Shown here: piece by piece, positions 10,065 to 22,145 of the stretch
Layout of the letters: every line of letters starts with the position of its first letter
Position numbering within the stretch: the stretch's first letter is position 1
Made by a program: the position numbers and the translations under genes
NCBI RefSeq assembly: GCF_030433435.1
Contig: NZ_JANRHH010000013.1
Coordinates: forward strand, 118,020 to 182,019
Source of the DNA: Polycladomyces subterraneus
GTDB taxonomy: Bacteria > Bacillota > Bacilli > Thermoactinomycetales > JIR-001
Reading direction: 5' to 3'
DNA: 64,000 bases
Notes under the pieces: model-generated
The model's input: only the letters and a program-made list of their open reading frames with translations
The model's database searches: none
What the model was told of the DNA's origin: nothing

Positions 10065-10431
10065 ACGCCAACTGTTTAATCACCTCTAAACGAAGCTCTT
10101 CGATATCGAACGGCTTGGTAAAGTGGGCAAGAGCTCCCAATTTGGAAGCTTCTGCAACCACATCCAACTCGCCGTAAGCTGTCATCATGATCACTTTAGC
10201 CGTAGGATGGATCGGGCGCAATTGACGCAAGAGTTCGATGCCGTCCATCCCCGGCATTTTCATGTCCAACAAAATCAGGTCCGGACGCTCACTCTGAATG
10301 ATTTCCAAAGCCGCTTTGCCATCAGCGGCTTGGAAGATGGAAAAGCCGTCTCGTGAAAACACTTCTTTCAACAGCACCCGTATGCCGTATTGGTCATCTA
10401 CCACCAATACCTTTTTATTCGGATTGGACAA
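10060..10431 (-). CDS. spo0F: Sporulation phosphorelay response regulator Spo0F
   Basis: Single-domain receiver of the sporulation phosphorelay, receiving phosphate from Kin histidine kinases and passing it to Spo0B. The 123 residues are a receiver domain only. The acidic pocket is D12-D13, the phosphorylated aspartate D56 (LLDMKMPG), T84 and K106. Its position between pyrG and fba is the conserved Bacillus location. It indicates a spore-forming host. I did not find a convincing sigma-H promoter or Spo0A box upstream by eye. Confidence 0.95.
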   Translation of the reverse strand: MSNPNKKVLVVDDQYGIRVLLKEVFSRDGFSIFQAADGKAALEIIQSERPDLILLDMKMPGMDGIELLRQLRPIHPTAKVIMMTAYGELDVVAEASKLGALAHFTKPFDIEELRLEVIKQLAS

Positions 10432-10856
10432 CTACCGTCCCTCCTTTTCCTTCTCCCTGCTCAGGGGCCGCCATCATTCCATTTTCTGCGAAGTAGATCA
10501 GTCAGCGTCGGCACCCTCGCGTTGTCGTCGGTTTGGTTTGCAATGACTCCCTTCCATTCACCCCCTTATTCCGGTAAGGCCTCCGTAAAGATGGAAAATT
10601 GGGAATCATCCAAGTCCAAATCCTCACATGACCGGACGCCCCGGGTTTGATCCGGCCAGTCCGACATTTTCGGAATCCGCGGGGATGCCCCAAGCTGCAC
10701 ACGGGTTACCCGATAACGGTTTCTTGTTATATTTCATTTCGTGTCCGTTTCATCCGATTCCTGCCGACCGCATCCAAAAAAAGCGCAAGAAAAAAGTTCT
10801 GCCGAAGCAGAACGTCGGAATGCATGAGGGAGTCTTACGGGGAATCCTTTTCACAT
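10432..10856. other. Gene-free gap upstream of spo0F
   Basis: This 425-bp stretch contains the terminator of the oxidase-subunit gene (10790-10813) and presumably the spo0F promoter. No ORF has coding character, and I saw no clear -35/-10 pair. Confidence 0.5.
10790..10813 (-). terminator. Terminator downstream of the oxidase subunit IV gene
   Basis: A perfect 7-bp stem (GTTCTGC / GCAGAAC) with a TTCG tetraloop is followed by six Ts on the minus strand, 43 nt after the stop codon. Confidence 0.9.
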
Positions 10857-11162
10857 TCAGAGTAATTGCAAGCCTATGACCGAGACGACAGCGATCACAA
10901 TACCGAGTGAGATAAAGATGATCGGGATGGCGTGTCCTTTCTGATCCATATGCATAAAGGTGAATAGTTGGAGAACCACTTGGATGCAGGCGAAAAAGAC
11001 GATCACAGGAACAACGATCGCCATCGGAAGCAGTTTCATTCCCACAGCGATAAATGATGCCGCGGTCAGCACCATCATCCAAATGAATGACCAAACGTGT
11101 TTACGTGCACTCTCGTGTCTGCTGGCGCGCGTCTGACCCTTTAGCTGCGCTTGCGGTTTCAC
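10857..11162 (-). CDS. Cytochrome c oxidase subunit IV family protein
   Basis: Small membrane subunit of a haem-copper oxidase (CtaF/QoxD/CyoD family). Three membrane helices occupy most of the 101 residues, and the loop with FTFMHMDQKG between helices 2 and 3 is the family hallmark. I chose GTG 11162, which has GAGAGGGG upstream and gives the usual length; the frame extends 17 codons further to an ATG with no site. No other oxidase subunit gene lies nearby, so this is an orphan copy between pyrG and spo0F. The oxidase it serves cannot be told from here. Confidence 0.8.
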   Translation of the reverse strand: MKPQAQLKGQTRASRHESARKHVWSFIWMMVLTAASFIAVGMKLLPMAIVVPVIVFFACIQVVLQLFTFMHMDQKGHAIPIIFISLGIVIAVVSVIGLQLL

Positions 11163-11344
11163 TTTGCCCCTCTCCCCTCTCCAAGCATAAGTGTTATGTT
11201 TACACCCACACATTTATCCTATTAGTTAAAATCATCAGATTATTCTATAGTTATTATATGGGTTGCACTTCGCAAATGGCAATACTTCCTTTCACATTTT
11301 GGACAAAAATAGAAGGGCGCATGATTGCGCCCTCAGTTTGTTGG

Positions 11345-11500
11345 CAATATTCACGGTCTCCGATATCCCGTCTCCGCTCCGTAGCAACAGCTAGAGTCGC
11401 TCGACGGGAAATTCGGACCGCTCCCCTAAATGAGGATGGTCGTTTTCCCACGACCGACCTTTTGGACTTAGACGAAACGAGAGCGGGAAAACGAACCCTT
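11345..11500. repeat. Dispersed intergenic repeat, copy B
   Basis: The 360-bp gap between the oxidase subunit gene and pyrG holds this element. It shares TCCGTAGCAACAG, TAGAGTCGCTCGACGGGAA and GCTCCCCTAAA with copy C at 14.35-14.52 kb, and the GGTCGTTTTCCCACGA block with copies A and C. No gene is seen in this gap. Confidence 0.65.
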
Positions 11501-11522
11501 TAATGCAGTTCACTTGATCCCG

Positions 11523-13262
<1,740 letters not shown>

Positions 13263-13264
13263 TT

Positions 13265-13306
13265 AGCCCAGAAAGTAGTTTACCTTTTTGAAGGAAACTT
13301 TGTCAA
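13265..13306 (-). promoter_or_regulatory. pyrG promoter with GGGCT start
   Basis: On the minus strand TTGACA (13306-13301), an 18-nt spacer and TAAACT (13282-13277) are followed after 7 nt by GGGCT beginning at 13269. Initiation with GGGC is what the known CTP-sensing mechanism of Gram-positive pyrG requires. Confidence 0.82.
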
Positions 13307-13329
13307 CAGCCAAGATCAGCACGGGCGGC

Positions 13330-13352
13330 AAAAAAGACCGGTGTTTCCGGTC
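13330..13352 (-). terminator. Terminator downstream of rpoE
   Basis: Stem GACCGG / CCGGTC with an AAACA-type loop followed by six Ts on the minus strand, directly after the rpoE stop. It separates rpoE from the pyrG promoter. Confidence 0.88.
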
Positions 13353-13353
13353 C

Positions 13354-13821
13354 TCATATCAGATCTTCTTCTTCTTCCTCCGCTTCTTCTACCTCTTCCT
13401 CATCAAGCTCTTCAAATTCCTCGTCGTCGAAAACATCATCTTCATCCAGTTGTTCGTCGTCGAACAGTTCATCCTCTTCTTCTTCAAACAAATCCTCTTC
13501 CAGATCTTCGTCAAAGTCGTCTTTCACATTGGCCTGAACGGCGGAGTCGGTGGCCTGTTCAGTGGGATACCATTTTTTCAAACCCCACAAACTTTTGCCA
13601 ACACAGATAAACCGGCCGTCGATATTGATCTCGGTGTATAATTGCGCGATATAGCGCGCCATCTCCTCTTCCGTGAACCCTTTCAACCGGGCCACTTCCT
13701 GGAAAAGATCGCGGTACAGCATCGGTTCGCCCTTTTCGTACAACAACTCATAAACGAGATCGACCATCGCCGTCTCTCGGATTTCTTCGGGTGTCAAGGA
13801 AGCTATTTTCCCGCTCATCAT
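13354..13821 (-). CDS. rpoE: RNA polymerase delta subunit
   Basis: Delta subunit of Gram-positive RNA polymerase, which promotes recycling of the enzyme and weakens unspecific nucleic-acid binding. The 155 residues split into an N-terminal HARE-HTH domain of about 90 residues and a C-terminal tail made almost only of Glu and Asp, the family signature. The first two codons are both ATG. It sits upstream of pyrG as in B. subtilis and has its own promoter and terminator. Confidence 0.95.
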   Translation of the reverse strand: MMSGKIASLTPEEIRETAMVDLVYELLYEKGEPMLYRDLFQEVARLKGFTEEEMARYIAQLYTEINIDGRFICVGKSLWGLKKWYPTEQATDSAVQANVKDDFDEDLEEDLFEEEEDELFDDEQLDEDDVFDDEEFEELDEEEVEEAEEEEEDLI

Positions 13822-13881
13822 TGGACACTTCCTTCCGTACGCATTGTCCTTGAGCCGCCAACGTTCTTGGTCCGTACGTCT

Positions 13882-13909
13882 ATTTTAACCAAACAAAAAG
13901 GGAAGTCAA
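13882..13909 (-). promoter_or_regulatory. rpoE promoter
   Basis: Minus-strand TTGACT (13909-13904) and TAAAAT (13887-13882) are separated by 16 nt and lie about 60 nt upstream of the rpoE start, consistent with a sigma-A promoter. Confidence 0.65.
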
Positions 13910-14046
13910 CCTGATAACCCTTGAAAATGGAAAAAATCAGGAAGTTGGTTGCAACTTTGTGAAATCTTGATTCCGTCTTGACTGGAGGTTAACATTGTCA
14001 AGCTATCATTATTCTTGCACACACCCCATATCAGAGGAGGGGGAGC

Positions 14047-14139
14047 GTGTTGCAGCACTTGGTATTTCCGCTCATCATTCTCTTGACCGGCTTGGCCGCC
14101 ATGCCGCTTGTCGATGAGTGGAAATCCACTTCTGAGTGA
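14047..14139 (+). CDS. Possible 30-residue membrane peptide
   Basis: A short plus-strand frame starts at GTG 14047 (or TTG 14050) directly behind an AGAGGAGGGGGA ribosome-binding site. It encodes a hydrophobic core (about 16 residues, rich in L/I/A) and a polar end. It lies against the grain of all neighbours, in the 730-bp gap between icmF and rpoE. A plus-strand terminator lies 140 nt downstream, so an independent small transcript is plausible. I do not recognise the peptide. A TTGACT and a TATCAT sequence lie upstream but with poor spacing. Confidence 0.45.
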   Translation: MLQHLVFPLIILLTGLAAMPLVDEWKSTSE

Positions 14140-14278
14140 CTGATCCGTCATCAGTCGCCATCACCCGGTCCGCTGAATTACTTTTGTTGAGCAGACGTGT
14201 TTTTCCTCATCTCCTCCTGTCGGATGGCGAACGAAATGCCTCCCCCTCCGGGAGGCGAATCCGCTGGCAAACAGTGAT

Positions 14279-14336
14279 GGAGCCGTTGTTCACCTCCGGT
14301 TGACACCGCCGGATGGTGAAAACGGCTCCCTTTTTT
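14279..14336 (+). terminator. Plus-strand terminator in the icmF-rpoE gap
   Basis: A long hairpin (GGAGCCGTTgTTCACC pairing with GGTGAAaACGGCTCC, with an inner TCCGG/CCGGA stem) is followed by six Ts on the plus strand. Both annotated neighbours run on the minus strand, so it points to a plus-strand transcript, probably the one carrying the small ORF at 14047. Confidence 0.75.
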
Positions 14337-14344
14337 AAGGGGGT

Positions 14345-14520
14345 GAGGATATGGACAAAGTCCGCAGGTTCCGATTTCTCGTCTCCGTTCCGTAGCAACA
14401 GTTAGAGTCGCTCGACGGGAACGGACCCGCTCCCCTAAAAGAGGGTGGCCATTTTCCCATGAGCGACCTTTGAGAGCAGCGATTCAGGAGCGAGAGACGG
14501 CGGACCCGGGAAAACAATGC
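14345..14520. repeat. Dispersed intergenic repeat, copy C
   Basis: The fullest copy of the repeat family. It has GACAAAGTCCGCAGGTTCCGA at its left (shared with copy A), then CGTCTCCGTTCCGTAGCAAC, TTAGAGTCGCTCGACGGGAA, CCGCTCCCCTAAA and AGGGTGGCCATTTTCCCA (shared with copy B, the last also with A), and a GGGAAAAC-CAATGCCCC end that copy B partly matches. It lies between icmF and the plus-strand terminator. No ORF is conserved. Confidence 0.65.
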
Positions 14521-14555
14521 CCCCTTATGGAATGACCTAACACGTCTAAACAGGA

Positions 14556-17500
14556 TCACATGTTTCGCCGGTATTGCCCTCCGACCTCATACAGCGCTGC
14601 GGTGATCTGTCCCAGACTGGCCACCTTCACCGTTTCCATCAACTCGGCGAAGATGTTACCGTTTTCTCTCGCCACCTGCTTCAGACGGGCGAGAGCGGCA
14701 GGTGCTTCATCTTTGTGCCGTTCATGGAATTGGCGCAAGCGACGGATTTGCGATTCCTTTTCTTCCGGCGTGGCGCGGGTCAGTTCCAATTCCGGCTCTT
14801 CCGGCGGATTCGGGTTGAGGAACGTATTGACACCGATGATCGGCAGTTCACCGGAATGCTTTTTGGTTTCGTAGTAGAGGGATTCCTCTTGGATTTTGCT
14901 CCGCTGATACTGCGTTTCCATCGCACCCAGGACGCCGCCCCGGTCGGAGATCCGCTCAAATTCCGCCAACACGGCCTCTTCCACCAAATCGGTCAGCTCT
15001 TCGATGATGAACGATCCCTGCAACGGATTTTCATTTTTGGCCAATCCCAGTTCCTTGGTGATGATGAGCTGGATGGCCATCGCCCGGCGGACCGATTCTT
15101 CGGTTGGCGTGGTGATCGCCTCGTCATAAGCGTTGGTGTGCAGAGAGTTACACTGATCATAGATGGCCATGAGCGCCTGCAACGTGGTGCGGATGTCGTT
15201 GAAATCGATTTCCTGCGCGTGCAGGGAACGGCCCGAGGTTTGAATATGGTATTTCAATTTCTGGCTGCGTTCGTTTGCTCCGTACAACCGTTTCATCACC
15301 ACTGCCCAAATGCGGCGGGCCACCCGGCCGATCACTGAATACTCCGCATCCAACCCGTTGCTGAAGAAAAACGACAGGTTGGGGGCGAAGTCATCCACAT
15401 CCATCCCGCGGCTACGGTAATATTCCACGTAGGTGAACGCGTTGGCCAGCGTAAACGCCAGCTGGGTGATCGGATTGGCGCCGGCCTCGGCGATGTGGTA
15501 CCCGCTGATGCTGACGGAGTAGTAGTTACGCACGCGGTTTTGGATGAAATACTCCTGGATGTCCCCCATCATCTTCAGCGCGAACTCCGTGGAGAAAATG
15601 CAGGTGTTTTGCCCCTGATCCTCCTTCAGAATGTCCGCCTGCACCGTTCCGCGCACCGATTGCAACGTTTTTGCCTTGATCGTTTCGTATTCCTCCGGGG
15701 AGGGTTCGCGACCGTGCGCTTCACGGAATTTCTCTACCTGCTGATCGATGGCGGTATTGAAGTACATGGCCAAGATAATCGGCGCCGGCCCATTGATCGT
15801 CATCGAGACGCTGGTATTGGGTGAACACAGGTCGAAACCCTTGTACAACTCCTTCATGTCGTCCAACGTGCAGATGCTCACCCCGGACTCTCCGATTTTA
15901 CCGTAAATGTCCGGCCGCTCGTCCGGGTCCTCGCCGTACAGGGTGACACTGTCAAACGCGGTGGACAACCGTTTGGCCGGATCGTTTTTCGACAAGTAAT
16001 GGAATCGGCGGTTGGTCCGTTGCGGTGTCCCTTCCCCTGCGAATTGCCGTTTTGGATCCTCGTCCGTCCGTTTCAGCGGGAAGACGCCCGCGGTATAGGG
16101 GAAACGGCCCGGCACGTTCTCAAGCAGACACCAGCGCAGGATTTCTCCCCAATCCTCGTAACGGGGAAGCGCGATCTTCGGAATTTTGCTCCCGGCCAGC
16201 GTCTCGTGGTACAGCGGCATGCGGACCTCTCGGTCCCGCACTTTGAACACGAATTCATCCTGCCGATACATTTCCTTGAGCTTCGGCCACTCTTCGATCA
16301 GTTTTTTGCAATAGGGGTCCAGTTGTTCCTCGATTTTCCGGATCGCCTCATCCAGCGGTTTCAGCGGAGCTTCCGACGTCGTTTCCTTCACCAGCCACTC
16401 GCGGGCGCCGTGCAGTTGGAACAACCGGCGTGCGAGTTCCGTCTGTTCCTCCACCCATTTGCGATAATTTCGCACCGTGTTGGCGATATCCCGCAGATAA
16501 TGCGTCCGCTCCGGTGGGATGATGTGGCGGACTTCCACCTGTTGTCCCGTTACGTCCATGGAGGATTTCCAGCCAAGATCGAACTTCTCATTCAGCTTGT
16601 CGATGAGAGCCCGGTACAACACATTGGTGCCCGGATCGTTGAAGCGGCTGGCCATGGTTCCATAAACTGGGATTTTTTCATCAGGCAAATCAAATTTCCC
16701 ATGATTACGCCGCCATTGTTTCTTCACGTCGCGCAGCGCGTCTTCCGATCCTTTACGGTCGAATTTGTTGATGGCGATCAAGTCGGCGTAATCCAGCATC
16801 TCGATTTTTTCCAACTGAGAAGGCGCGCCGAACTCGGACGTCATCACATACAAAGACAGATCGCTCACTTGCGTGATGTCCGCATCCCCCTGGCCGATCC
16901 CACTCGTTTCCACGATCACCAGGTCGTAACCCGCCCGTTTGACGATGGCGATCGCGTCACGGGTGGCCGCACTGAGCTCAGACCGGTTACGCCGCGTCGC
17001 CAAGCTCCGCATGTACACACGCGGGTGGTGTACCGCGTTCATGCGAATGCGGTCACCGAGCAATGCACCTCCTGTGCGTTGTTTGGACGGATCGATGGAG
17101 AGCACGGCCACTTTTTTTCCCGGGAAATCTTCCAGGAACCGCCGTACCAATTCGTCAGTGAGTGAACTTTTCCCAGCACCTCCGGTTCCGGTGATGCCCA
17201 CCACAGGAACAAACCCGACCTCGGCAGCGGACTCCGCCAATTCCGCCAGTGTGGACGCCACCGCCTCACGTCCTTCCCGATCCTCCGCCACATGTTCGGC
17301 CAAGGTGATCAGGCGGGCGATGGCACGCGGGTCGGCTTCCGGGAGTTTCTCCAATTCCCATGTCACCTGCTCCACAGTGGGGAAGTCGCATTCCTTCACC
17401 ATGTGGTTGATGATGCCTTGCAACCCCATTTTCATCCCGTCGTCGGGAGAGAAGATCTTGGCCACGCCGTACGCTTCCAACTCCCGGATTTCTCGTGGAA

Positions 17501-17816
17501 CGATCACACCTCCCCCGCCACCAAACACGCGGATGTGCTCCGCTCCCCGTTCTTTGAGCAGATCGATCATATATTTGAAAAACTCCATATGACCGCCTTG
17601 ATAGGAGGAGACAGCAATGCCCTGCACATCCTCATGAATCGCCGCCGTCACGATTTCATCCACCGAACGGTTGTGCCCCAGATGGATCACTTCCACACCA
17701 GATGCCTGCAACAGACGGCGGAACAAGTTGATGGAAGCGTCATGCCCGTCAAACAGGCTGGCCGCCGTCACGAACCGCACCGCATGTCGGGGACGGTAAA
17801 CCTCGGTTGTCGTCAT
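14556..17816 (-). CDS. icmF: Fused isobutyryl-CoA mutase IcmF
   Basis: Adenosylcobalamin-dependent mutase interconverting isobutyryl-CoA and n-butyryl-CoA, with its own G-protein chaperone built in. About 1086 residues in the IcmF order: N-terminal B12-binding domain (FDGHDASI near residue 22-29), a MeaI-type GTPase domain with P-loop GTGGAGKSS near residues 210-220, and a C-terminal TIM-barrel mutase domain. The start is ATG 17816 behind AGGAGGTG; the GTG at 17825 overlaps that site. Its 5' end overlaps the tetR gene by 68 nt. A separate meaB gene lies two genes upstream. Confidence 0.93.
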   Translation of the reverse strand: MTTTEVYRPRHAVRFVTAASLFDGHDASINLFRRLLQASGVEVIHLGHNRSVDEIVTAAIHEDVQGIAVSSYQGGHMEFFKYMIDLLKERGAEHIRVFGGGGGVIVPREIRELEAYGVAKIFSPDDGMKMGLQGIINHMVKECDFPTVEQVTWELEKLPEADPRAIARLITLAEHVAEDREGREAVASTLAELAESAAEVGFVPVVGITGTGGAGKSSLTDELVRRFLEDFPGKKVAVLSIDPSKQRTGGALLGDRIRMNAVHHPRVYMRSLATRRNRSELSAATRDAIAIVKRAGYDLVIVETSGIGQGDADITQVSDLSLYVMTSEFGAPSQLEKIEMLDYADLIAINKFDRKGSEDALRDVKKQWRRNHGKFDLPDEKIPVYGTMASRFNDPGTNVLYRALIDKLNEKFDLGWKSSMDVTGQQVEVRHIIPPERTHYLRDIANTVRNYRKWVEEQTELARRLFQLHGAREWLVKETTSEAPLKPLDEAIRKIEEQLDPYCKKLIEEWPKLKEMYRQDEFVFKVRDREVRMPLYHETLAGSKIPKIALPRYEDWGEILRWCLLENVPGRFPYTAGVFPLKRTDEDPKRQFAGEGTPQRTNRRFHYLSKNDPAKRLSTAFDSVTLYGEDPDERPDIYGKIGESGVSICTLDDMKELYKGFDLCSPNTSVSMTINGPAPIILAMYFNTAIDQQVEKFREAHGREPSPEEYETIKAKTLQSVRGTVQADILKEDQGQNTCIFSTEFALKMMGDIQEYFIQNRVRNYYSVSISGYHIAEAGANPITQLAFTLANAFTYVEYYRSRGMDVDDFAPNLSFFFSNGLDAEYSVIGRVARRIWAVVMKRLYGANERSQKLKYHIQTSGRSLHAQEIDFNDIRTTLQALMAIYDQCNSLHTNAYDEAITTPTEESVRRAMAIQLIITKELGLAKNENPLQGSFIIEELTDLVEEAVLAEFERISDRGGVLGAMETQYQRSKIQEESLYYETKKHSGELPIIGVNTFLNPNPPEEPELELTRATPEEKESQIRRLRQFHERHKDEAPAALARLKQVARENGNIFAELMETVKVASLGQITAALYEVGGQYRRNM

Positions 17817-18459
17817 GGTGTTCACCTCCTGTTGGTGTCGTCAACTCCCTCAGCAACAACGCTGTCTGCAAGCGAGTGTATTCTTCCAAGGTGTAATACT
17901 TCCGGAGTGCCCACCGGCGAAACGTCCACATTTGCCCCATCACCATGATCTGATGAGCCATCAGTTTGACTGAGGAAGGCTCCAGATGAAGCGTTCCGTC
18001 GGCGATTCCCTTCTCCAATATCCGTTCAAACAGGGACGTAATCTCTTCTTCTTTTTGCAAGACGTAGCGAAGCGCTTCCTTGGGCAAAGATTTGGTTTCC
18101 TGATAGATCAAAAGCACATAGTCGCTCATTTCGTCCATCACGCGAAAATGATGAGCCACGGCCCGCACCAGACTGTCCCTCCCGGTGGCTTCTTCATCCA
18201 CCGCCTCATTCAGCCGTTTTTCCAGCTCAGTGTGGATGTCGTCGCACACCAGGTACAACACGTCTTCTTTGGTTTGAATGTATTCGTACATTGTGCCGAT
18301 GCTGAAGCCGCATTCCCGTGCGATTTCGCGGGTGGTCGTCTTGTGGAATCCCTTTCGGACGAACAATTCCACCGCACCGCGAATGATTTGCCGACGCCGC
18401 TCTTCTACCAGCTTGGGGTTCTTGATCTCGGAAGGGATCGGTTTGCGATGCTGCGGCAT
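17749..18459 (-). CDS. TetR/AcrR family regulator of the acyl-CoA operon
   Basis: TetR-type repressor of 236 residues. The N-terminal helix-turn-helix (about residues 25-65, including [11 protein letters not shown] and [10 protein letters not shown]) is clear. The C-terminal ligand domain is unspecific, but the operon context suggests an acyl-CoA effector. The start ATG 18459 follows AGGAGGGG. The stop lies 68 nt inside icmF, an unusually long overlap. A candidate operator is the palindrome at 24357-24372 upstream of the first gene of the same operon, which would make this autoregulation; that link is inference. Confidence 0.85.
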   Translation of the reverse strand: MPQHRKPIPSEIKNPKLVEERRRQIIRGAVELFVRKGFHKTTTREIARECGFSIGTMYEYIQTKEDVLYLVCDDIHTELEKRLNEAVDEEATGRDSLVRAVAHHFRVMDEMSDYVLLIYQETKSLPKEALRYVLQKEEEITSLFERILEKGIADGTLHLEPSSVKLMAHQIMVMGQMWTFRRWALRKYYTLEEYTRLQTALLLRELTTPTGGEHHDDNRGLPSPTCGAVRDGGQPV

Positions 18460-18472
18460 CCGCACCCCTCCT

Positions 18473-19441
18473 TTATTTGGAATGATCTCCTCCATCGCAC
18501 TTGCCTCGCATTCGCCTCCACCACTGATCCGCCACCTGATGAGGTCCGATTTCCCTTCGTTCGACACGGTCCAGATCGGTTGCAGCCTCGGGACGGGATA
18601 ACCAAGACTGAATCTCCCGATGCAAACGTTCCTCCATGATAGCCAGCACTTCCCGGCGCAGACGGTGGAGGCGGCGTCGGTTCCATTCACCGGTTTGTTC
18701 GAGGAAATCCCGGTGTTCCGTCAACGCTTCCCACAACCGGTCCGTTCCCTGTCCCCGCGTCGATACAGTGGACACAATGGGCGGGCGCCAAGCGTGATCA
18801 TGCTTCGCAATGTCCAGCATCTCTTCCAGTTGGGCGATCAGTTTGCGGGCGCCGTCCAGATCCGCTTTGTTCACCACAAACAAATCAGCGATCTCCATCA
18901 CTCCCGCTTTGAACACCTGGATCGTGTCGCCCGCACCGGGTGTGACGACCAGCGCCACGGTATCCGCCATATGCATGATGTCCACCTCGGACTGCCCCAC
19001 CCCGACGGTTTCCACAAAAATCACGTCGTAACCGGCCGCATCCAACACCCGAACCGCTTCTCCCGTCGCCCGGGACAACCCGCCCAGACTGCCGCGCGAT
19101 CCCATGCTGCGGATAAAAACCCCCTCGTCCAGTGCGTGGGCGGTCATCCGCACCCGGTCGCCCAAAAGCGCTCCACCGGTAAACGGGCTTGTGGGGTCCA
19201 CCGCGATCACACCTACGGTCCGTCCCTGTCCACGTAAATGGCGAATCATCCGATCGGTAAGTGTACTTTTGCCTGCCCCCGGCGGACCGGTCCACCCGAT
19301 CACCCATGCCCGGCCAGTGTGCGGATAAAGGGCTTCCAACAATGCCGTCCGTTCCCGTTCCTCACCACTCTCCAGACAGGTGATGGCTCTAGCGATCGCT
19401 CGCCGGTTTCTCTGCCGGATGTCCCGTACCCACGCGTTCAT
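18473..19441 (-). CDS. meaB: MeaB/ArgK-family GTPase (B12 mutase chaperone)
   Basis: G3E-type P-loop GTPase that gates cobalamin loading and protects B12-dependent acyl-CoA mutases. About 322 residues. Walker A GPPGAGKST at residues 53-61, the switch motif [15 protein letters not shown], and the NKAD guanine motif are present. IcmF already contains such a domain, so a free MeaB may serve another B12 mutase encoded elsewhere, or act redundantly. ATG 19441 is preferred; two GTG codons just upstream are in frame. It ends 14 nt before tetR. Confidence 0.9.
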   Translation of the reverse strand: MNAWVRDIRQRNRRAIARAITCLESGEERERTALLEALYPHTGRAWVIGWTGPPGAGKSTLTDRMIRHLRGQGRTVGVIAVDPTSPFTGGALLGDRVRMTAHALDEGVFIRSMGSRGSLGGLSRATGEAVRVLDAAGYDVIFVETVGVGQSEVDIMHMADTVALVVTPGAGDTIQVFKAGVMEIADLFVVNKADLDGARKLIAQLEEMLDIAKHDHAWRPPIVSTVSTRGQGTDRLWEALTEHRDFLEQTGEWNRRRLHRLRREVLAIMEERLHREIQSWLSRPEAATDLDRVERREIGPHQVADQWWRRMRGKCDGGDHSK

Positions 19442-19453
19442 GGCCACCACCCT

Positions 19454-20596
19454 TTAGGATTTCAGCAGGTGATTGGCGATGACCACCCGTTGAATTTCAT
19501 TGGTGCCCTCATAGATTTGCGTGATCTTCGCATCGCGCATCATACGCTCCACCGGATATTCCCGTGTATACCCGTATCCGCCGAACACCTGCACCGCCTC
19601 GGTGGTCACTTCCATCGCCACATCAGCGGCAAACATCTTGGCCATCGCCGATGCCTTTCCGTATGGAAGCCCCTGGGACTCCAACCATGCCGCCTGATAG
19701 GTGAGCAAACGTGCCGCCTCGATTTTGGTGGCCATATCCGCCAACTTGAATTGAATCGCCTGCAGTTTGGCGATCGGCCGCCCGAATTGCACCCGTTCCT
19801 TCGCATATGCCAGCGCGGCATCCAACGCACCCTGGGCGATCCCAACCGCTTGGGCGGCAATACCGTTTCGCCCGCCGTCCAACGTTTTCATTGCGATTTT
19901 GAAGCCTTCCCCTTCTTCCCCCAGACGGTTTTCCACCGGAATCCGGCAGTTGTCAAAGAGAATCTCCAGCGTGGGAGAGGAGCGAATGCCCAATTTTTTT
20001 TCTTTTTTGCCGAAGGAAAACCCCGGTGTCCCCTTCTCGACGATGAATGCCGTGATCCCGTGGTGCTTCTTGGTGGGGTCGGTCACCGCAAACACGACGT
20101 AGATTTCGGCTTCCCCGCCGTTGGTGATGAAAATTTTGCTACCATTCAACACATATTCGTCTCCGTCGCGCACCGCGGTCGTCTTCATCCCTGCGGCATC
20201 CGATCCGGAACCAGGTTCAGTCAGCCCATACGCGCCGATTTTCGTTCCCTCCGCCAGCGGACGCAAAAACCGTTCTTTCTGCTCATCGGTACCAAATGCA
20301 AAGATGGGCCAGCTGGCCAGCGAAATGTGAGCGGACAGCGTAACACCGGTGGAAGCGCACACGCGCGACAGCTCCTCCACGGCGATTACGTAACTGAGGA
20401 AATCGGCGCCACCCCCGCCCACTTCCTCCGGCCACGGGATTCCTGTCAAACCCAGCTCAGCCATTTTGTCGAAAATGGTACGGTCAAATCTCTCTTGTTC
20501 GTCCCGTTCGGCCGCTGTTGGCGCCACTTCCTTCAATGCAAACTCCCTCACCATTTTCTGCATCATCACATGCTCTTCGCTCAGCTGAAAATCCAT
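19454..20596 (-). CDS. acdA: Acyl-CoA dehydrogenase (AcdA-like)
   Basis: FAD-dependent acyl-CoA dehydrogenase introducing the 2,3 double bond into short-chain acyl-CoAs. The 380 residues contain the signatures [13 protein letters not shown] and [16 protein letters not shown], and the catalytic glutamate lies in IYEGTNEIQ near the C-terminus. The start at 20596 follows GGGGGAGAG. It resembles B. subtilis AcdA, which is also a neighbour of rpoE and fadF-type genes. It pairs with the second dehydrogenase upstream. Electron acceptor is presumably ETF, not encoded here. Confidence 0.93.
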   Translation of the reverse strand: MDFQLSEEHVMMQKMVREFALKEVAPTAAERDEQERFDRTIFDKMAELGLTGIPWPEEVGGGGADFLSYVIAVEELSRVCASTGVTLSAHISLASWPIFAFGTDEQKERFLRPLAEGTKIGAYGLTEPGSGSDAAGMKTTAVRDGDEYVLNGSKIFITNGGEAEIYVVFAVTDPTKKHHGITAFIVEKGTPGFSFGKKEKKLGIRSSPTLEILFDNCRIPVENRLGEEGEGFKIAMKTLDGGRNGIAAQAVGIAQGALDAALAYAKERVQFGRPIAKLQAIQFKLADMATKIEAARLLTYQAAWLESQGLPYGKASAMAKMFAADVAMEVTTEAVQVFGGYGYTREYPVERMMRDAKITQIYEGTNEIQRVVIANHLLKS

Positions 20597-20749
20597 GCAC
20601 TCTCCCCCGCTTCCCTCGTTGATATACCGTTGCGGGATGACGGGTCCGTCCATCGGTTTCTCACCACTCCGTCTCTTTCTGATCCCGCATCCCGCTGGAT
20701 GAAAATGGTCACCTTTCACATAGGAGACGGTTTCTTCTCCCGACGAGGC

Positions 20750-21892
20750 TCAGTCCTCCAACAACGTCGATGCGATGACGAGGCGTTGAATCTCGTTGGT
20801 GCCTTCATAGATCTGCGTTACTTTGGCATCCCGGAACAAGCGCTCCACCGGATACTCCCGGGTGTACCCGTACCCGCCGAACACCTGGATCGCTTCCGTA
20901 GTGACTTTCATGGCCGTATCGGTCGCAAACAGTTTGGCCATTGACGCTTCCCGCTTGCAATGATGTCCCTGTTGCCGCAGGTGAGCCGCTCGGTAAATCA
21001 ACAATCGGGCCGCCTCAATGGCGGTGGCCATATCCGCCAACTTGAACTGAATTGCCTGCATTTTGGCGATCGGCTGGCCGAACTGCACCCGTTCCTTTGC
21101 ATACGCCAGCGCGTGCTCGTAGGCCGCTGTGGCGATGCCCAACGCTTGAGCCCCGATCCCGATCCGTCCCCCCGCCAGGTTGGACAGCGCGATTTCATAC
21201 CCCTGTCCTTCCTTCCCGAGCAGGTTGGATGCGGGGACTTCCGCATTGTCAAAGATCAGCTCGCACGTATTGGAGCCATTCAACCCCATCTTTTTCTCTT
21301 TCTTGCCAACCGAAAATCCGGGTGTGTCTTTTTCCACGATAAACGCGGATATCCCTTCGGCTCCCTTGTCCGGGTCGGTCACGGCAAACGTGACGTACAC
21401 ATCCGCCTCACCGGCGTTGGTAATGAACACCTTGCTACCGTTCAACACATATTTGTCACCCACCCGGCGCGCCGTGGTGCGAATCCGGGCGGCGTCGGAA
21501 CCGGCCGAAGGCTCCGTCAGCGCAAACGCCCCCAGGTATTCGCCGCGTGCCATCCGAGTGACATAGGTTTTCTTTTGCTCTTCGTTACCGTAGCGCAGGA
21601 TCGGCATCGTTCCCACTGAGGTGTGTACGGCCAGGATGACACCAACGGCAGCACTCACCTTGGAGATCTCCTCCAAGGCCAAAATGTAGGAGATGAAATC
21701 TGCGCCGGCGCCGCCCCACTCTTCCGGAATCGGAATCCCCATCAGCCCCAGTTCCGCCATTTTGTCCACGATCTTGCGAGGGAAAGTGTCTTGTTCATCC
21801 ATTTCCGGAACCATGGGCAGGATTTCGGTTTGAGCGAATTCCCGTACCATTTGGCGCAACATGTTCTGTTCAGATGTGAACTGGAGATGCAT
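20750..21892 (-). CDS. Acyl-CoA dehydrogenase (MmgC/BCD-like)
   Basis: Second acyl-CoA dehydrogenase of the operon, also 380 residues and clearly paralogous to its neighbour, with [28 protein letters not shown] and the catalytic IYEGTNEIQ. Substrate range (butyryl-, isobutyryl- or 2-methylacyl-CoA) cannot be told apart by eye. Two dehydrogenases with thiolase, HBD and IcmF suggest degradation of branched-chain or short-chain acyl-CoAs and, possibly, of butyryl-CoA made from crotonyl-CoA. Confidence 0.93.
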   Translation of the reverse strand: MHLQFTSEQNMLRQMVREFAQTEILPMVPEMDEQDTFPRKIVDKMAELGLMGIPIPEEWGGAGADFISYILALEEISKVSAAVGVILAVHTSVGTMPILRYGNEEQKKTYVTRMARGEYLGAFALTEPSAGSDAARIRTTARRVGDKYVLNGSKVFITNAGEADVYVTFAVTDPDKGAEGISAFIVEKDTPGFSVGKKEKKMGLNGSNTCELIFDNAEVPASNLLGKEGQGYEIALSNLAGGRIGIGAQALGIATAAYEHALAYAKERVQFGQPIAKMQAIQFKLADMATAIEAARLLIYRAAHLRQQGHHCKREASMAKLFATDTAMKVTTEAIQVFGGYGYTREYPVERLFRDAKVTQIYEGTNEIQRLVIASTLLED

Positions 21893-22145
21893 ATCCCTCG
21901 TCCCCCTTCGACGGAATGCCGGGCAGCTTTGAATCCCGGATTACTAGGGTGTGTTTGGCAAATATGACCCGTCTCGTTTTCCCAGTCGCGACACCTGCAC
22001 CCGGCGAGGAAACAGAGCTGCTCAAACCGATCCGCTAACCGATCCCGTTATCAGATCCGTCATCTCCCTATCGCTCGGATTCGCGTTCCGGGTTGCCCCC
22101 AGATATTCATACAACCGAAACACCCGGCCTTCCGTTGCCGTTTTC

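Noticed and set aside
14200..14336. Cobalamin or c-di-GMP riboswitch before the B12 gene icmF
   Set aside because: The element lies downstream of icmF on the other strand and lacks the conserved B12-box or GEMM core sequences.
14341..14480. T-box riboswitch
   Set aside because: The AGGGTGG block looked like a T-box start, but the invariant ACCGCG part, a specifier loop and a downstream amino-acid gene on that strand are missing; the sequence is instead a dispersed repeat.
19238..20944. 568-codon plus-strand frame
   Set aside because: Fully antisense to two acyl-CoA dehydrogenase genes and meaB; no start signal and His/Phe-rich composition.
21945..21975. Insertion-sequence end (ACTAGGGTGTGT) also seen near 44980
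   Set aside because: The shared 12-mer is short, and no matching second end, target duplication or transposase was found at either place.
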